A stretch of 64,000 bases of DNA. Origin: Reyranella sp. GTDB taxonomy: Bacteria > Pseudomonadota > Alphaproteobacteria > Reyranellales > Reyranellaceae. Below, piece after piece: positions 35,392-43,486 of this stretch. Where the stretch lies: positions 186,001-250,000 of the forward strand of contig NZ_JAFKJN010000009.1 in NCBI RefSeq assembly GCF_017305915.1, written 5' to 3'. Made by a program: the position numbers and the translations under genes. Within the stretch, counting starts at the first letter, position 1, and every line of letters begins with the position of its first letter. The notes beneath the pieces are model-generated. The model did not search any database. It saw only the letters and a list, made by a program, of their open reading frames with translations, and had not been told where the DNA came from.

Positions 35392-36519
35392 ATGATTGTG
35401 GCGACAACGACGCAGAGTACGGCTATCGGTCCTCAGATTCGCCCCGACCTGGCTCGAGCGCTCGATACCGCCTGGCACAACATCGGTGGAGCCGGCACTT
35501 GGTGGACCGGAGAAGAGCGCATCGCGATCGCTGCCGAGACGCGACAAGCGATTCATTGTGAGCTTTGTCGCGCACGCAAGCATGCGGTTTCCCCAGCCAT
35601 GGTGTCCGGCCGACATGACAATGCCGTCGACCTGCCGCCACCGGTCGTCGAGGCGATTCACCGCATCCGAACAGACTCCGGTCGCCTGGGTGCCGGCTGG
35701 TACCGGTCGCTGGTCGCGGCCGGACTTTCCGACGAGCAATATGTGGAGCTGTTGTCAGTCGTAGCCGTCGCCATCGCGACGGACACTTTCCGCCGAGCCG
35801 TTGGTCTTTCGCCTCTTTCGCTGCCGCGAGCGCGGCCAGGAAAGCCGCCGCGCCGTAGGCCGCAAGGAGTCAAGCCTGGGCTCGCCTGGATGCCGACGCT
35901 GGCCCCCGAGGACCGCACCGCAGAGGATCCCGATCTCTATCGCGAGCACCCGGGGCCGCGCGAACGCGGTGGCGGCAACGTTCACAGAGCGCTCAGCCTG
36001 GTTCCCAACGCCATGATTCACTGGTGGGACATGTTTGAGATCATGTACCTGCCAGCGCCAGCGATGCGCGACTTTGGCCATGAGTATCGAGCCATATCCC
36101 ACGCCCAGATGGAGATGCTCGCTGCTCGCGTGGCCGCTCTCAACCAGTGCGTCTATTGAACGGCCAGCCATGCGGCCCTGCTCCGTGCGAGCGGCGAGCA
36201 CAACAGCCAACAATATGACTTCGCCGGAATCATGGATGGAACGACCGACGTTGGTGTTCCGCATGCGCACGAGCTCGTCGCATTTGCCGAAGCCGCGATC
36301 GAACGGGAGACGAAGCCTCTCAATGCGGCACGGGTAGCGCTCGTCCGGTCGCTTGGCGAGAAGGCCGTGGTAGACGCCGCAGCTGTGATTGCCGGCTTTG
36401 ACGGGATCACGAGGATCGCCGACGCCACGGGAATTCCGCTCGAGCCGCCGAAGGCGGCGCAGACCGCCGATTTGCGCGCTGCCTTGCGGATCGACGAATT
36501 CGACGCTGCGAAGTGGTAG
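35392..36519 (+). CDS. AhpD-like selenoprotein (TGA read as Sec at residue 256)
   Basis: A 375-residue double-CMD protein if the TGA at 36157-36159 is decoded. The first half has HCELCRARKHAVSP with a CxxC. The upstream frame ends VAALNQCVY; after TGA the same frame continues TASHAALLRASGEH and PHAHELVAFAEAAIE to AALRIDEFDAAKW. This restores C-V-Y-U-T-A-S-H, the CxxCxxxH centre of AhpD-like enzymes with Sec in the second position. Without read-through the second domain would lose its active site. A SigF-type promoter lies upstream. A role in peroxide or hydroperoxide removal is inferred. Confidence 0.82.
36157..36192 (+). promoter_or_regulatory. Candidate bacterial SECIS of the AhpD-like gene
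   Basis: After the UGA (36157-36159) and 20 bases, GCUC (36180-36183) pairs with GAGC (36189-36192) around loop CGUGC; U-G and C-G pairs extend the stem with a bulge on the 5' side. The loop G-U lies 25 bases from the UGA, inside the 16-37 base window known for bacterial SECIS. Confidence 0.55.
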
Positions 36520-36837
36520 CCCTGTGGTCGCAACATATTCGGCCTTCCGGCGTCGCTCAGCACCGGAAATGGGCATGGTCCGGGTCGGAGCATGGATTGG
36601 TCTGGTCGTCGGTCGCAAGCGGCGGTGCCACGTCTGGCAGCGGGGTTGAAGCCGCGGGAGGTTTGGGCGCGTAGTTTAGCTTGGGCCTGGGAAGATTTCG
36701 TGAAGCCGGCGACTAGGCCGATGACGTAGTGACTGGAGTAGCTACAGGTTCAAGAGACGCACCCCGGCAAAGCGGTCAGGAATTGTCAAATAGGCGTGAC
36801 TTGGATGCGCCATGATGGCGGGCCTTCGTGGCGGCAG
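36520..36837. other. Gene-free interval with a decayed MerR-type dyad
   Basis: No supported gene in 318 bases. On the minus strand near 36755-36735, TTGAACCTGTAGCTAC resembles the start of the intact mer operator at 37333 (TTGAGCCTGTAG), so a second copy of the mer promoter may have decayed here. Confidence 0.35.
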
Positions 36838-37299
36838 CTAGCCGGAAGGGGCGCGGCGCGCAGGAGCGGGCGAGCCTGGAGGTCGAACGGGCGGCATTTT
36901 GTAGAGCGCATCGATCACAGGGCATTCGGGGATCTGATCGCGCGTGCAGCTTGCGGCCATATTCGACATCACGCGCTTTAAGCTCTTGAGATCCGCGATC
37001 TTTTGCCGGATGTCCTCGAGATGCTCGACGGTGAGCGCATGCACTTCTGCGCAGGTATAGGAATGGCCGTCGACCAGGCGGAGCAAGCCGCGCAACTCGT
37101 CCAGGCTGAAGCCCAGCTCCCGGCCGCGACGTATGAAATGCAGTCTCTTCACATGCTCCGGGCCATAGACGCGGTATCCTCCCGCGCTCCGTCCAGGTCT
37201 TGGCATGACCCCGATCTTCTCGTAGTACCTGATCGTCTCGATGTTCACGCCGATCTGCTGCGACAGCGATCCGATCGACAGACCTTCCGCGACCTTCAT
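36838..37299 (-). CDS. merR: MerR mercury-responsive regulator
   Basis: A 153-residue MerR: winged helix SIGSLSQQIGVNIETIRYYE and GYRVYGPEHVKRLHFIRRGR, then the metal site with cysteines in HSYTCAEVHAL (about residue 82), ASCTRDQIPEC (about 117 and 126). Those three cysteines bind mercuric ion in MerR of Tn21/Tn501. It is divergent from merTPA and should both repress and activate the shared promoter. The proline-rich C-terminal tail (PPGSPAPARRAPSG) is a small extension. Confidence 0.92.
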   Translation of the reverse strand: MKVAEGLSIGSLSQQIGVNIETIRYYEKIGVMPRPGRSAGGYRVYGPEHVKRLHFIRRGRELGFSLDELRGLLRLVDGHSYTCAEVHALTVEHLEDIRQKIADLKSLKRVMSNMAASCTRDQIPECPVIDALYKMPPVRPPGSPAPARRAPSG

Positions 37300-37332
37300 G
37301 GTGGCCTCACGGTTTCGTGCAAAGTACCCTCC

Positions 37333-37363
37333 TTGAGCCTGTAGTGGCTACAGACCCTATCTT
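37333..37363 (+). promoter_or_regulatory. mer operator-promoter
   Basis: -35 TTGAGC (37333-37338), dyad CTGTAG-TGG-CTACAG (37339-37353), -10 TATCTT (37358-37363), 19-bp spacer. The dyad is close to the CadR/PbrR form (TAGTGGCTACAG), while the regulator's cysteines are of the mercury type. Confidence 0.8.
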
Positions 37364-37393
37364 CACACTTAGTCAGAAGAGGACAAGGGTTCA

Positions 37394-37813
37394 ATGGCCA
37401 TCCAGACCGAGGAGCGGGAATTGCGAAGCGCCGATCTGACGTCGTCGCGCTCGCAATTCGGCGACAAGACAACACTGTTGTCGGTTGGCGGCATTCTGGC
37501 CGCGCTGGGAGCCGCCACGTGCTGTGTCGTGCCGTTTGGTCTGTTCTTCGCTGGCGTCAGCGGTGCCTGGATCGGCAACCTCACGGCGCTCAAGCCTTAT
37601 CAGCCTCTGTTTATCGTGCTTGCGGCCGGCTGTCTCGGGACGGGCTTCTACTTCGTCTATCGCAAGCCCAGAACGGCCAAATGCGTCGAGGGCTCCTACT
37701 GCGCTCGGCCGTCCTCCCGTCGACTGACCAGGATCGGCCTATGGATCGCGACAATCGTTGTCGTCGTTGCTGTGGGCTTTCCCTACGCCGCTCGCTTCTT
37801 TCTCGATAGCTAA
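37394..37813 (+). CDS. merT: MerT mercuric transport protein
   Basis: A 139-residue inner-membrane protein. The helix-1 pair of cysteines lies in GAATCCVVPFGLFFAGVSG and the cytoplasmic pair in KCVEGSYCARPS, as in MerT, which passes Hg(II) from MerP to MerA. Three helices are visible, the last at IGLWIATIVVVVAVGFPYAA. An N-terminal extension of about 25 polar residues precedes the first helix. It is the first gene of the merTPA unit, 31 bases after the predicted -10 box. Confidence 0.92.
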   Translation: MAIQTEERELRSADLTSSRSQFGDKTTLLSVGGILAALGAATCCVVPFGLFFAGVSGAWIGNLTALKPYQPLFIVLAAGCLGTGFYFVYRKPRTAKCVEGSYCARPSSRRLTRIGLWIATIVVVVAVGFPYAARFFLDS

Positions 37814-37832
37814 CCAACCACGGAGATCGTCA

Positions 37833-38120
37833 ATGAAGATTCTACCGCTTGCCGCGCTCGCCGCAGCCCTGCTGTCGACCAACATGGCCGCAGCCGCCGA
37901 GCGAACCGTCACGCTCAACGTCGCCAATGCCACCTGCGAACTGTGTGGTCCGATCGTCAAGCGCGCCCTCAATCGCGTGCCCGGCGTGCTCGATGTCCAG
38001 ATCACGCAAAAGGAAGACGCAGCCATTGCCAGGGTGCGCTTCGACGACAGCCGTGCCGACACGGCGGCGCTCATCGCGGCGACCACCAACGCGGGCTATC
38101 CTTCGCGCGTCGAACAGTAG
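37833..38120 (+). CDS. merP: MerP periplasmic mercury-binding protein
   Basis: A 95-residue protein with a signal peptide (KILPLAALAAALLSTNMAAA) and one HMA domain: TLNVANATCELCGPIVKRAL gives the CxxC (C-E-L-C) that binds Hg(II) in the periplasm; VLDVQITQKEDAAIARVRFD completes the fold. GGAG precedes ATG 37833. It lies between merT and merA in the canonical order. Confidence 0.92.
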   Translation: MKILPLAALAAALLSTNMAAAAERTVTLNVANATCELCGPIVKRALNRVPGVLDVQITQKEDAAIARVRFDDSRADTAALIAATTNAGYPSRVEQ

Positions 38121-38138
38121 GATGAGGAAGGCGACGAC

Positions 38139-39575
38139 ATGAGCGACTGCTGCGCGCCACCGCTCAAGAATGCGAATGGCCGCTACGACCTCGTCGTCGT
38201 AGGCGCTGGCTCGGCCGGGTTCTCGGCGGCGATCGCTGCCGCTGAAGAGGGCGCGCAAGTCGCACTCGTTGGGCATGGCACGATCGGCGGAACATGCGTC
38301 AATGTCGGTTGCATACCGTCGAAGGCGCTCATTCGAGCAACAGAAGCGGTGCACCAGGCGAGTATTGCATCCGAGCGCTTTGCCGGCGTCGAAAGCCACG
38401 GCCGCGTATCGAATTGGTCAAGGGTGGCAGCGCAGAAGGACGCCCTTGTTTCCGGTTTGCGGCAGGCGAAGTACGTCGATTTGCTGCCCGAATACAACAA
38501 CGTCACCTACTACGAAGGCGCTGCGCGACTTGTCGACGGCGGCGTCGAGGCTGGCGGGAAGCTGCTCAAGTCGGACCGCGTCGTCGTCGCAACTGGGGCG
38601 CGGCCCAGCGTTCCACAGATCCCCGGGATCGAAACCGTCGAGTTTCTCGACAGCACGTCAGCGCTGGCGCTCACCGAGCTGCCGTGCTCGATGATGGTGC
38701 TTGGTGGCGGCTATGTGGGAGCCGAGCTCGCGCAGATGTTCGCCCGCGCGGGCGTGGCCGTGACACTAGTCTTCCGCAGTCGCCTCTTGCCCGAAGCCGA
38801 GCCTGAAATCGGCCAGGCCTTGGCCGGCTATCTGGCCAGCGAGGGAATCCGGATCGTCAATGGCGTGACTTACCGATCGGTGAGCAGGACCGACGGCGGC
38901 GTGATGCTCGCGCTGACCCGAGACGGACATCCGGAAACGATTACCGCCGATCGCCTTCTCGTTGCGACCGGCCGTACACCGAACACTGAAGGCCTCGGCC
39001 TCAGCGACATGGGCATCGCCCAGGACGCATCGCGCGCTATCATCGTGGACGACCGGATGCGCACCTCGCGGTCGGGTGTCTATGCCGCGGGCGACGTGAC
39101 GGGCCGGGATCAGTTCGTCTACATGGCGGCCTACGGCGCCAAGCTAGCGGCCAGGAACGCCTTGAATGGCAACAGCCTGCGCTACGACAGCACCGTCATG
39201 CCCGCGGTCGTGTTTACCGATCCGCAAGTCGCGAGCGTGGGTCTCACGGAAGCACGGGCGCGTACGCTTGGCCACGATGTGCGAACGTCGGTCCTCACGC
39301 TCGACAATGTGTCGCGCGCCCTTGCCGCACGCGACACGCGCGGCCTGATTAAGCTGGTGGCAGATGGAGCGAGCCGAAAGCTGCTCGGGGCCCATGTCCT
39401 CGCTCCTGAAGGAGCGGACAGCATCCAGACGGCGGCCCTTGCGATCAAGTCCGGGATGACGGTCGAGGCGCTCGCTGAAACGATTTTCCCCTATCTCACG
39501 ACGGTCGAGGGGCTGAAGCTTGCGGCTCAGACCTTTACGAAGGACGTCGCCAAGCTGTCCTGCTGTGCGGGATAG
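38139..39575 (+). CDS. merA: MerA mercuric reductase (no N-terminal HMA domain)
   Basis: A 478-residue FAD/NADPH disulfide reductase that reduces Hg(II) to Hg(0). FAD motif VVVGAGSAGFSAAIAAA, redox pair GGTCVNVGCIPSKAL, NADPH motif VLGGGYVGAELAQMFARAG, and the C-terminal vicinal cysteines KLSCCAG that take over the metal. The N-terminus carries an additional SDCCAPP pair in place of a full HMA domain; this short form is common in alphaproteobacteria. It follows merP by 18 bases. Confidence 0.94.
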   Translation: MSDCCAPPLKNANGRYDLVVVGAGSAGFSAAIAAAEEGAQVALVGHGTIGGTCVNVGCIPSKALIRATEAVHQASIASERFAGVESHGRVSNWSRVAAQKDALVSGLRQAKYVDLLPEYNNVTYYEGAARLVDGGVEAGGKLLKSDRVVVATGARPSVPQIPGIETVEFLDSTSALALTELPCSMMVLGGGYVGAELAQMFARAGVAVTLVFRSRLLPEAEPEIGQALAGYLASEGIRIVNGVTYRSVSRTDGGVMLALTRDGHPETITADRLLVATGRTPNTEGLGLSDMGIAQDASRAIIVDDRMRTSRSGVYAAGDVTGRDQFVYMAAYGAKLAARNALNGNSLRYDSTVMPAVVFTDPQVASVGLTEARARTLGHDVRTSVLTLDNVSRALAARDTRGLIKLVADGASRKLLGAHVLAPEGADSIQTAALAIKSGMTVEALAETIFPYLTTVEGLKLAAQTFTKDVAKLSCCAG

Positions 39576-39735
39576 GAGCGAGCCATGGCATATGATCCTG
39601 GGCCCTCTAGTGGGAGCACCAATTGCCGCCAAGGTTTGCGCCAAAGCGGTCCTTGGCCATCGCGGCGGTCGGGTCTCGTAGTGTCGCCCATACGCGCATC
39701 CGCAAGAATTGGTGCATCCGGACCGGAAATTGCAC

Positions 39736-40137
39736 ATGGCCACCGGCGAAAGACGGGATGAGGCAGGCGGATTCTGGAGACGCCATCTCGACAAAGTCGG
39801 CATTGGCGGGTCGCTGTTTGCCGCGCTTTGTTGCCTCGGCTTTCCCGCGCTGTTGTCGATCCTTTCGGCGGTCGGGCTTGGATTCCTGATCAATGATGCG
39901 GTCCTCGTGCCGCTTCTAATTGCATTTCTGATTGCCGCGCTGATCGGCCTGTTCCTCGGGATGCATCATCATCATCGACCTTGGGCTCTGCTTCTTGGCG
40001 GTCTCAGCGCGATGGTCACCTTCGTTGCCGTCGGGGTGAACCCGAGCGGCCTTTTCGCGGGAATTGGCATCGCCGGCCTCGTCGTTGCGAGCCTTCTGAA
40101 CGTCTGGCTACGAAGCGGGCAACTTCGGCGTCCGTGA
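39736..40137 (+). CDS. MerC-like mercury transport membrane protein
   Basis: A 133-residue protein with about four membrane helices. GSLFAALCCLGFPALLSILS holds the vicinal cysteines of MerC-type transporters, followed by VLVPLLIAFLIAALIGLFLG and the histidine run GMHHHHRP. It is downstream of merA by 160 bases on the same strand and probably offers a second uptake route for Hg(II). The ATG 39736 has a weak GGA upstream. The cysteine pair and helix layout support the call; MerF or MerH are possible variants. Confidence 0.72.
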   Translation: MATGERRDEAGGFWRRHLDKVGIGGSLFAALCCLGFPALLSILSAVGLGFLINDAVLVPLLIAFLIAALIGLFLGMHHHHRPWALLLGGLSAMVTFVAVGVNPSGLFAGIGIAGLVVASLLNVWLRSGQLRRP

Positions 40138-40382
40138 GGCGATATTCGTGGGGACGGAGAACTCGGCGTCATCGCCTTAGACAAGATGGCGCAGGCTCCG
40201 ACGAGCACTTGGAGCCGCCGTAGGTCGGTGCGCGTTTACATGCCGGGTGGAGTTCTCGAGGCGCTCGGCAAGTCGCTGGAACGGATATCCGTTCCATGCC
40301 GCACGGGGTGATTTGGAGGCACGCTGTCGCGTCCGGCAGCCCATCCTGCGCCCGGCAGGTTTGACGTTGGAGGCGTGGGAAT

Positions 40383-41732
40383 ATGGCCAAGACATATGAT
40401 CTCGTCGTGATCGGAACAGGTACCGCGGCTTCCATCGCGGCCTCGCGATGTCGTTCCGCTGGATGGCGTGTGGCTGTGATCGATCACCTGCCGTTCGGCG
40501 GCACTTGCGCGCTGCGCGGCTGCGATCCGAAGAAGGTACTGGTGGGCGCCGCCGAGGCGGTCGACCATGCCTGGCGCATGCGCGGCAGAGGCATCGAGGG
40601 CGGCCAGCCGTTGATCAGATGGCAAGAGCTGATCGCCTTCAAGCGCAGCTTCACCGGGCCGGTCCCGGCGATGAAGGAGAAGAGCTTCGCCACGAGCGGC
40701 ATCGACGCATACCACGGCCGCGCCCGGTTCACTGGCCCACGCACGGTCGAGGTCGCGGGCGTAGGGCTAGAGGCTCGCTTGGTCCTCATCGCCACGGGTG
40801 CTGTGCCGATGCGCCTCGACATCCCTGGGGAGAACCATTTGGTGACCAGCACCGACTTCCTCGAGCTCGACGCCCTGCCGAAACGGATTGTGCTGGTGGG
40901 CGGCGGCTACATCGCCGCCGAATTCTCGCACATCGCGGCGCGCGCCGGGGCAAAGGTCACCGTGCTGGAATTCGCCGACCGCATGCTGACGCCATTCGAT
41001 CCCGATCTCGTCGACCTGCTGATGACGAAATCACGCGAGATCGGCATCGATCTCCGGATGAGCACGCGTGTCGAAGGGGTCGAGAAGACTTTCGGCGGCT
41101 TTAAGGTTCGCGCCGCGTCCGGCGACAAGCGCCAGACTGTTGAGGCCGACCTCGTCGTGCATGCGGCCGGCCGCGTGCCGGATCTCGATGCGCTGAACCT
41201 CGCGGCCGCCAGAATTGACTGCCACAAGCAGCGGCTCAAGCTCAACGCGTTCCTTCAGAGCACTTCGAACCCGGCCGTCTATGCGGCGGGCGACGCGGCC
41301 GGGATCGGGCCGCCACTGACGCCGGTCGCGGGCGACGATGGCAGGGTCGCCGCGGCGAACATGCTGAACGGCAATCACGAGAAGTCGAACTACCTGGGCG
41401 TGCCGAGTGTCGCGTTCACAATCCCCCCGATCGCCCGGGTGGGGATGCTCGAGGCGGAAGCGCGCGAAAAGGGCCTGCGCATTCAAGTGAAGCACGAAAA
41501 GACGGCGGATTGGTACACGGCGCGACGGGTGGCCGAGGACGCTTCCGGGTTCAAGGTCATTGTCGAGCAGGGCAGCGGCCGAATTCTCGGTGCACATCTA
41601 ATCGGTCCGCACGCCGACGAAGTGATCAACGTCTTCGCCTTGGCAATTCATCATGGCCTGACCTCGCAACATCTCAAGAGTACGATCTTCGGATACCCTA
41701 CCGCCGCGTCGGATATCGGCTATATGCTCTGA
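40383..41732 (+). CDS. MerA-like FAD disulfide reductase, second copy
   Basis: A 449-residue pyridine-nucleotide disulfide oxidoreductase. FAD motif LVVIGTGTAASIAASRC, redox pair GGTCALRGCDPKKVLVG, NADPH motif LVGGGYIAAEFSHIAARAG, and dimer interface to DIGYML. It lacks the C-terminal vicinal cysteines of MerA, so mercuric reduction is doubtful; a glutathione-reductase-like role is possible. It lies 245 bases after the MerC-like gene. The gap 40138-40382 holds no gene. Confidence 0.82.
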   Translation: MAKTYDLVVIGTGTAASIAASRCRSAGWRVAVIDHLPFGGTCALRGCDPKKVLVGAAEAVDHAWRMRGRGIEGGQPLIRWQELIAFKRSFTGPVPAMKEKSFATSGIDAYHGRARFTGPRTVEVAGVGLEARLVLIATGAVPMRLDIPGENHLVTSTDFLELDALPKRIVLVGGGYIAAEFSHIAARAGAKVTVLEFADRMLTPFDPDLVDLLMTKSREIGIDLRMSTRVEGVEKTFGGFKVRAASGDKRQTVEADLVVHAAGRVPDLDALNLAAARIDCHKQRLKLNAFLQSTSNPAVYAAGDAAGIGPPLTPVAGDDGRVAAANMLNGNHEKSNYLGVPSVAFTIPPIARVGMLEAEAREKGLRIQVKHEKTADWYTARRVAEDASGFKVIVEQGSGRILGAHLIGPHADEVINVFALAIHHGLTSQHLKSTIFGYPTAASDIGYML

Positions 41733-41930
41733 GTGTCATGATCAGCCAATGGAATGGCAGGCGCCTTGCATGAATGCGCCCGATGCGTTTCCTGGACCCG
41801 GGGGCGGTCGTAAGTTCGCATCCCCCGCAACCAACTGCGATACGCCGAGTACATCATGCGATCCTGGCCTTGCCATTCGTCCGGCAGCGTCCGATCTGGC
41901 GTTGGCGCCAGAAGAGCGCGGCGGAGCCGC

Positions 41931-43325
41931 TCAGTCACCTGCGAGCACTTCGAGCGGCTGGTTCTTGCCCTCCGTACCCCAGATCGACCAGGGGATCATT
42001 GCGACGACGCCAATGAGCCAGAAGGACGCGAGAACGCCAAATGCAGCGGTTATTGACATGTGGTGCGCCACGCTAACAAGCAGCGGTGGCGCTATCGCAG
42101 CGCCGATGCGCCCGAACCCGACCGAGAAGCCGATTCCCGTGGCCCGGATGCGTGTTGGGAACAGCTCCGAAAAGGTCGGGTAGGCCGCGATCCAGCTCCC
42201 CGTCGCACAGAGATTGGCGACAGTGAAAGCGAGGAGAACGCCGGCAGCGCTTTCGCTGAGCGTGGCACGACCCAGAGCCATCATCGACGCAGCCGCTAGA
42301 AGATAAAAAACCGTCACCGTGATCTTACGCCCCGCCTTGTCGAGGACGGCAGCGGCAATGAGGCCGCCGACGGCAGCGCCGAGATTGCCAATGATGAAAA
42401 ACCACGGAACCACCTCATCCGCGACGTGGAGGTGCGGCAGCACCACCAACGGCAGAAGCGCGAACAATCCGTAGTACCCGGCTGCCTCCGAGAAATCGAG
42501 CAGGCAGCCGAGCGCCAACCTGCCAAAGTGACGGCTGGCGAGCTCGCGCAGTTGAGCGATGAAGCCGGGAGCGCTCGCAGCGGCGGGCCTCTCAGATGGC
42601 AAATGGGCTGCGATGCTCTCTCCTGCGATCTGGGCTGACACGGCCACGGCCGCTTCATGTTGTCCACGCTCGGCAAGCCAACGCGGCGATTCGGGCAGCG
42701 CTTTGCGGGCCCAGATGCTGAAGAGCGCGATAATTGCCCCGAGCGCGAAAGCGAAGCGCCAGCCGATGGAGGCCGGCAATACGTTGATGAAGTAGAGCGT
42801 CACAATTCCGGCCAGAATCGAGCCCAATGGCCAGAAATTCATCACGGTGGCTCCCGCCCGGCCTCGGTAGCGGGCTGGGATCAGTTCGCCAATAGCGGCA
42901 TTGACCGCCGAGTACTCAGCGCCGACGCCGATCGCGGTCAGGAAGCGGAAGATCGCAAAGGCGTAGAAGCCCGGCGACAGGGCCGACAAAACGGTGAAGC
43001 CCGAATAAACCAGTAGCGTCAGGATGAAGAGTCGCCGGCGGCCGAAGCGGTCAGCGCAATACCCGAAGAGCAGCGCACCGATCAGAATGCCGACGAGCCA
43101 GGCCGAGACGAGCAGAGAGGTCTGCTCTGCCGTCGTATGCCACAAGTTCTGCAATACGCCGAGAACACTTCCCACGACGCTGACCTCGAAGGCGTCCAGC
43201 ATCCAGCCAAGCCCAAGCACGAGCGTGATGCGCGTATGGATCGGCCGCCAAGTCAAGCGGTCCAGCACCGATAGCGCGGGCAAACTGGCTGCACGCGCCG
43301 GATCGGAATTTTCGCGCGCCTTCAT
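41931..43325 (-). CDS. MFS transporter, sugar-porter/aromatic-acid type
   Basis: A 464-residue twelve-helix MFS protein. ITLVLGLGWMLDAFEVSVVG, FGYCADRFGRRRLFILTLL (loop 2-3 motif), WLAERG and SELFPTRIRATGIGFSVGFG are family hallmarks; the D-A-F-E helix 1 and P-E-S-P-R-W-L segment are typical of the AAHS/sugar-porter group. The substrate is unknown. ATG 43325 is chosen because a SigF-type -10 box lies at 43381-43378, inside any longer frame. It is divergent from the radical SAM gene. Confidence 0.85.
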   Translation of the reverse strand: MKARENSDPARAASLPALSVLDRLTWRPIHTRITLVLGLGWMLDAFEVSVVGSVLGVLQNLWHTTAEQTSLLVSAWLVGILIGALLFGYCADRFGRRRLFILTLLVYSGFTVLSALSPGFYAFAIFRFLTAIGVGAEYSAVNAAIGELIPARYRGRAGATVMNFWPLGSILAGIVTLYFINVLPASIGWRFAFALGAIIALFSIWARKALPESPRWLAERGQHEAAVAVSAQIAGESIAAHLPSERPAAASAPGFIAQLRELASRHFGRLALGCLLDFSEAAGYYGLFALLPLVVLPHLHVADEVVPWFFIIGNLGAAVGGLIAAAVLDKAGRKITVTVFYLLAAASMMALGRATLSESAAGVLLAFTVANLCATGSWIAAYPTFSELFPTRIRATGIGFSVGFGRIGAAIAPPLLVSVAHHMSITAAFGVLASFWLIGVVAMIPWSIWGTEGKNQPLEVLAGD

Positions 43326-43377
43326 GGACTGTCTCGGCTCCCCTAACGTTGTGCAATCGACGTCGCTCGCGTTCGTA

Positions 43378-43403
43378 TTCGTCGGCACACGTTGGAAAGT
43401 TAC
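43378..43403 (-). promoter_or_regulatory. SigF-type promoter of the MFS gene
   Basis: On the minus strand GTAACT (43403-43398), 16-base spacer, CGAA (43381-43378), the same variant as before the thioredoxin operon. The start codon is 53 bases downstream. Confidence 0.68.
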
Positions 43404-43486
43404 CGATCCGGCAGAATCTTTCCGGGCGTGAAACCTTTCTGCCCTATCCGACGAATCACTACTTGGTACTGTTGGTTGGAGTGTCG

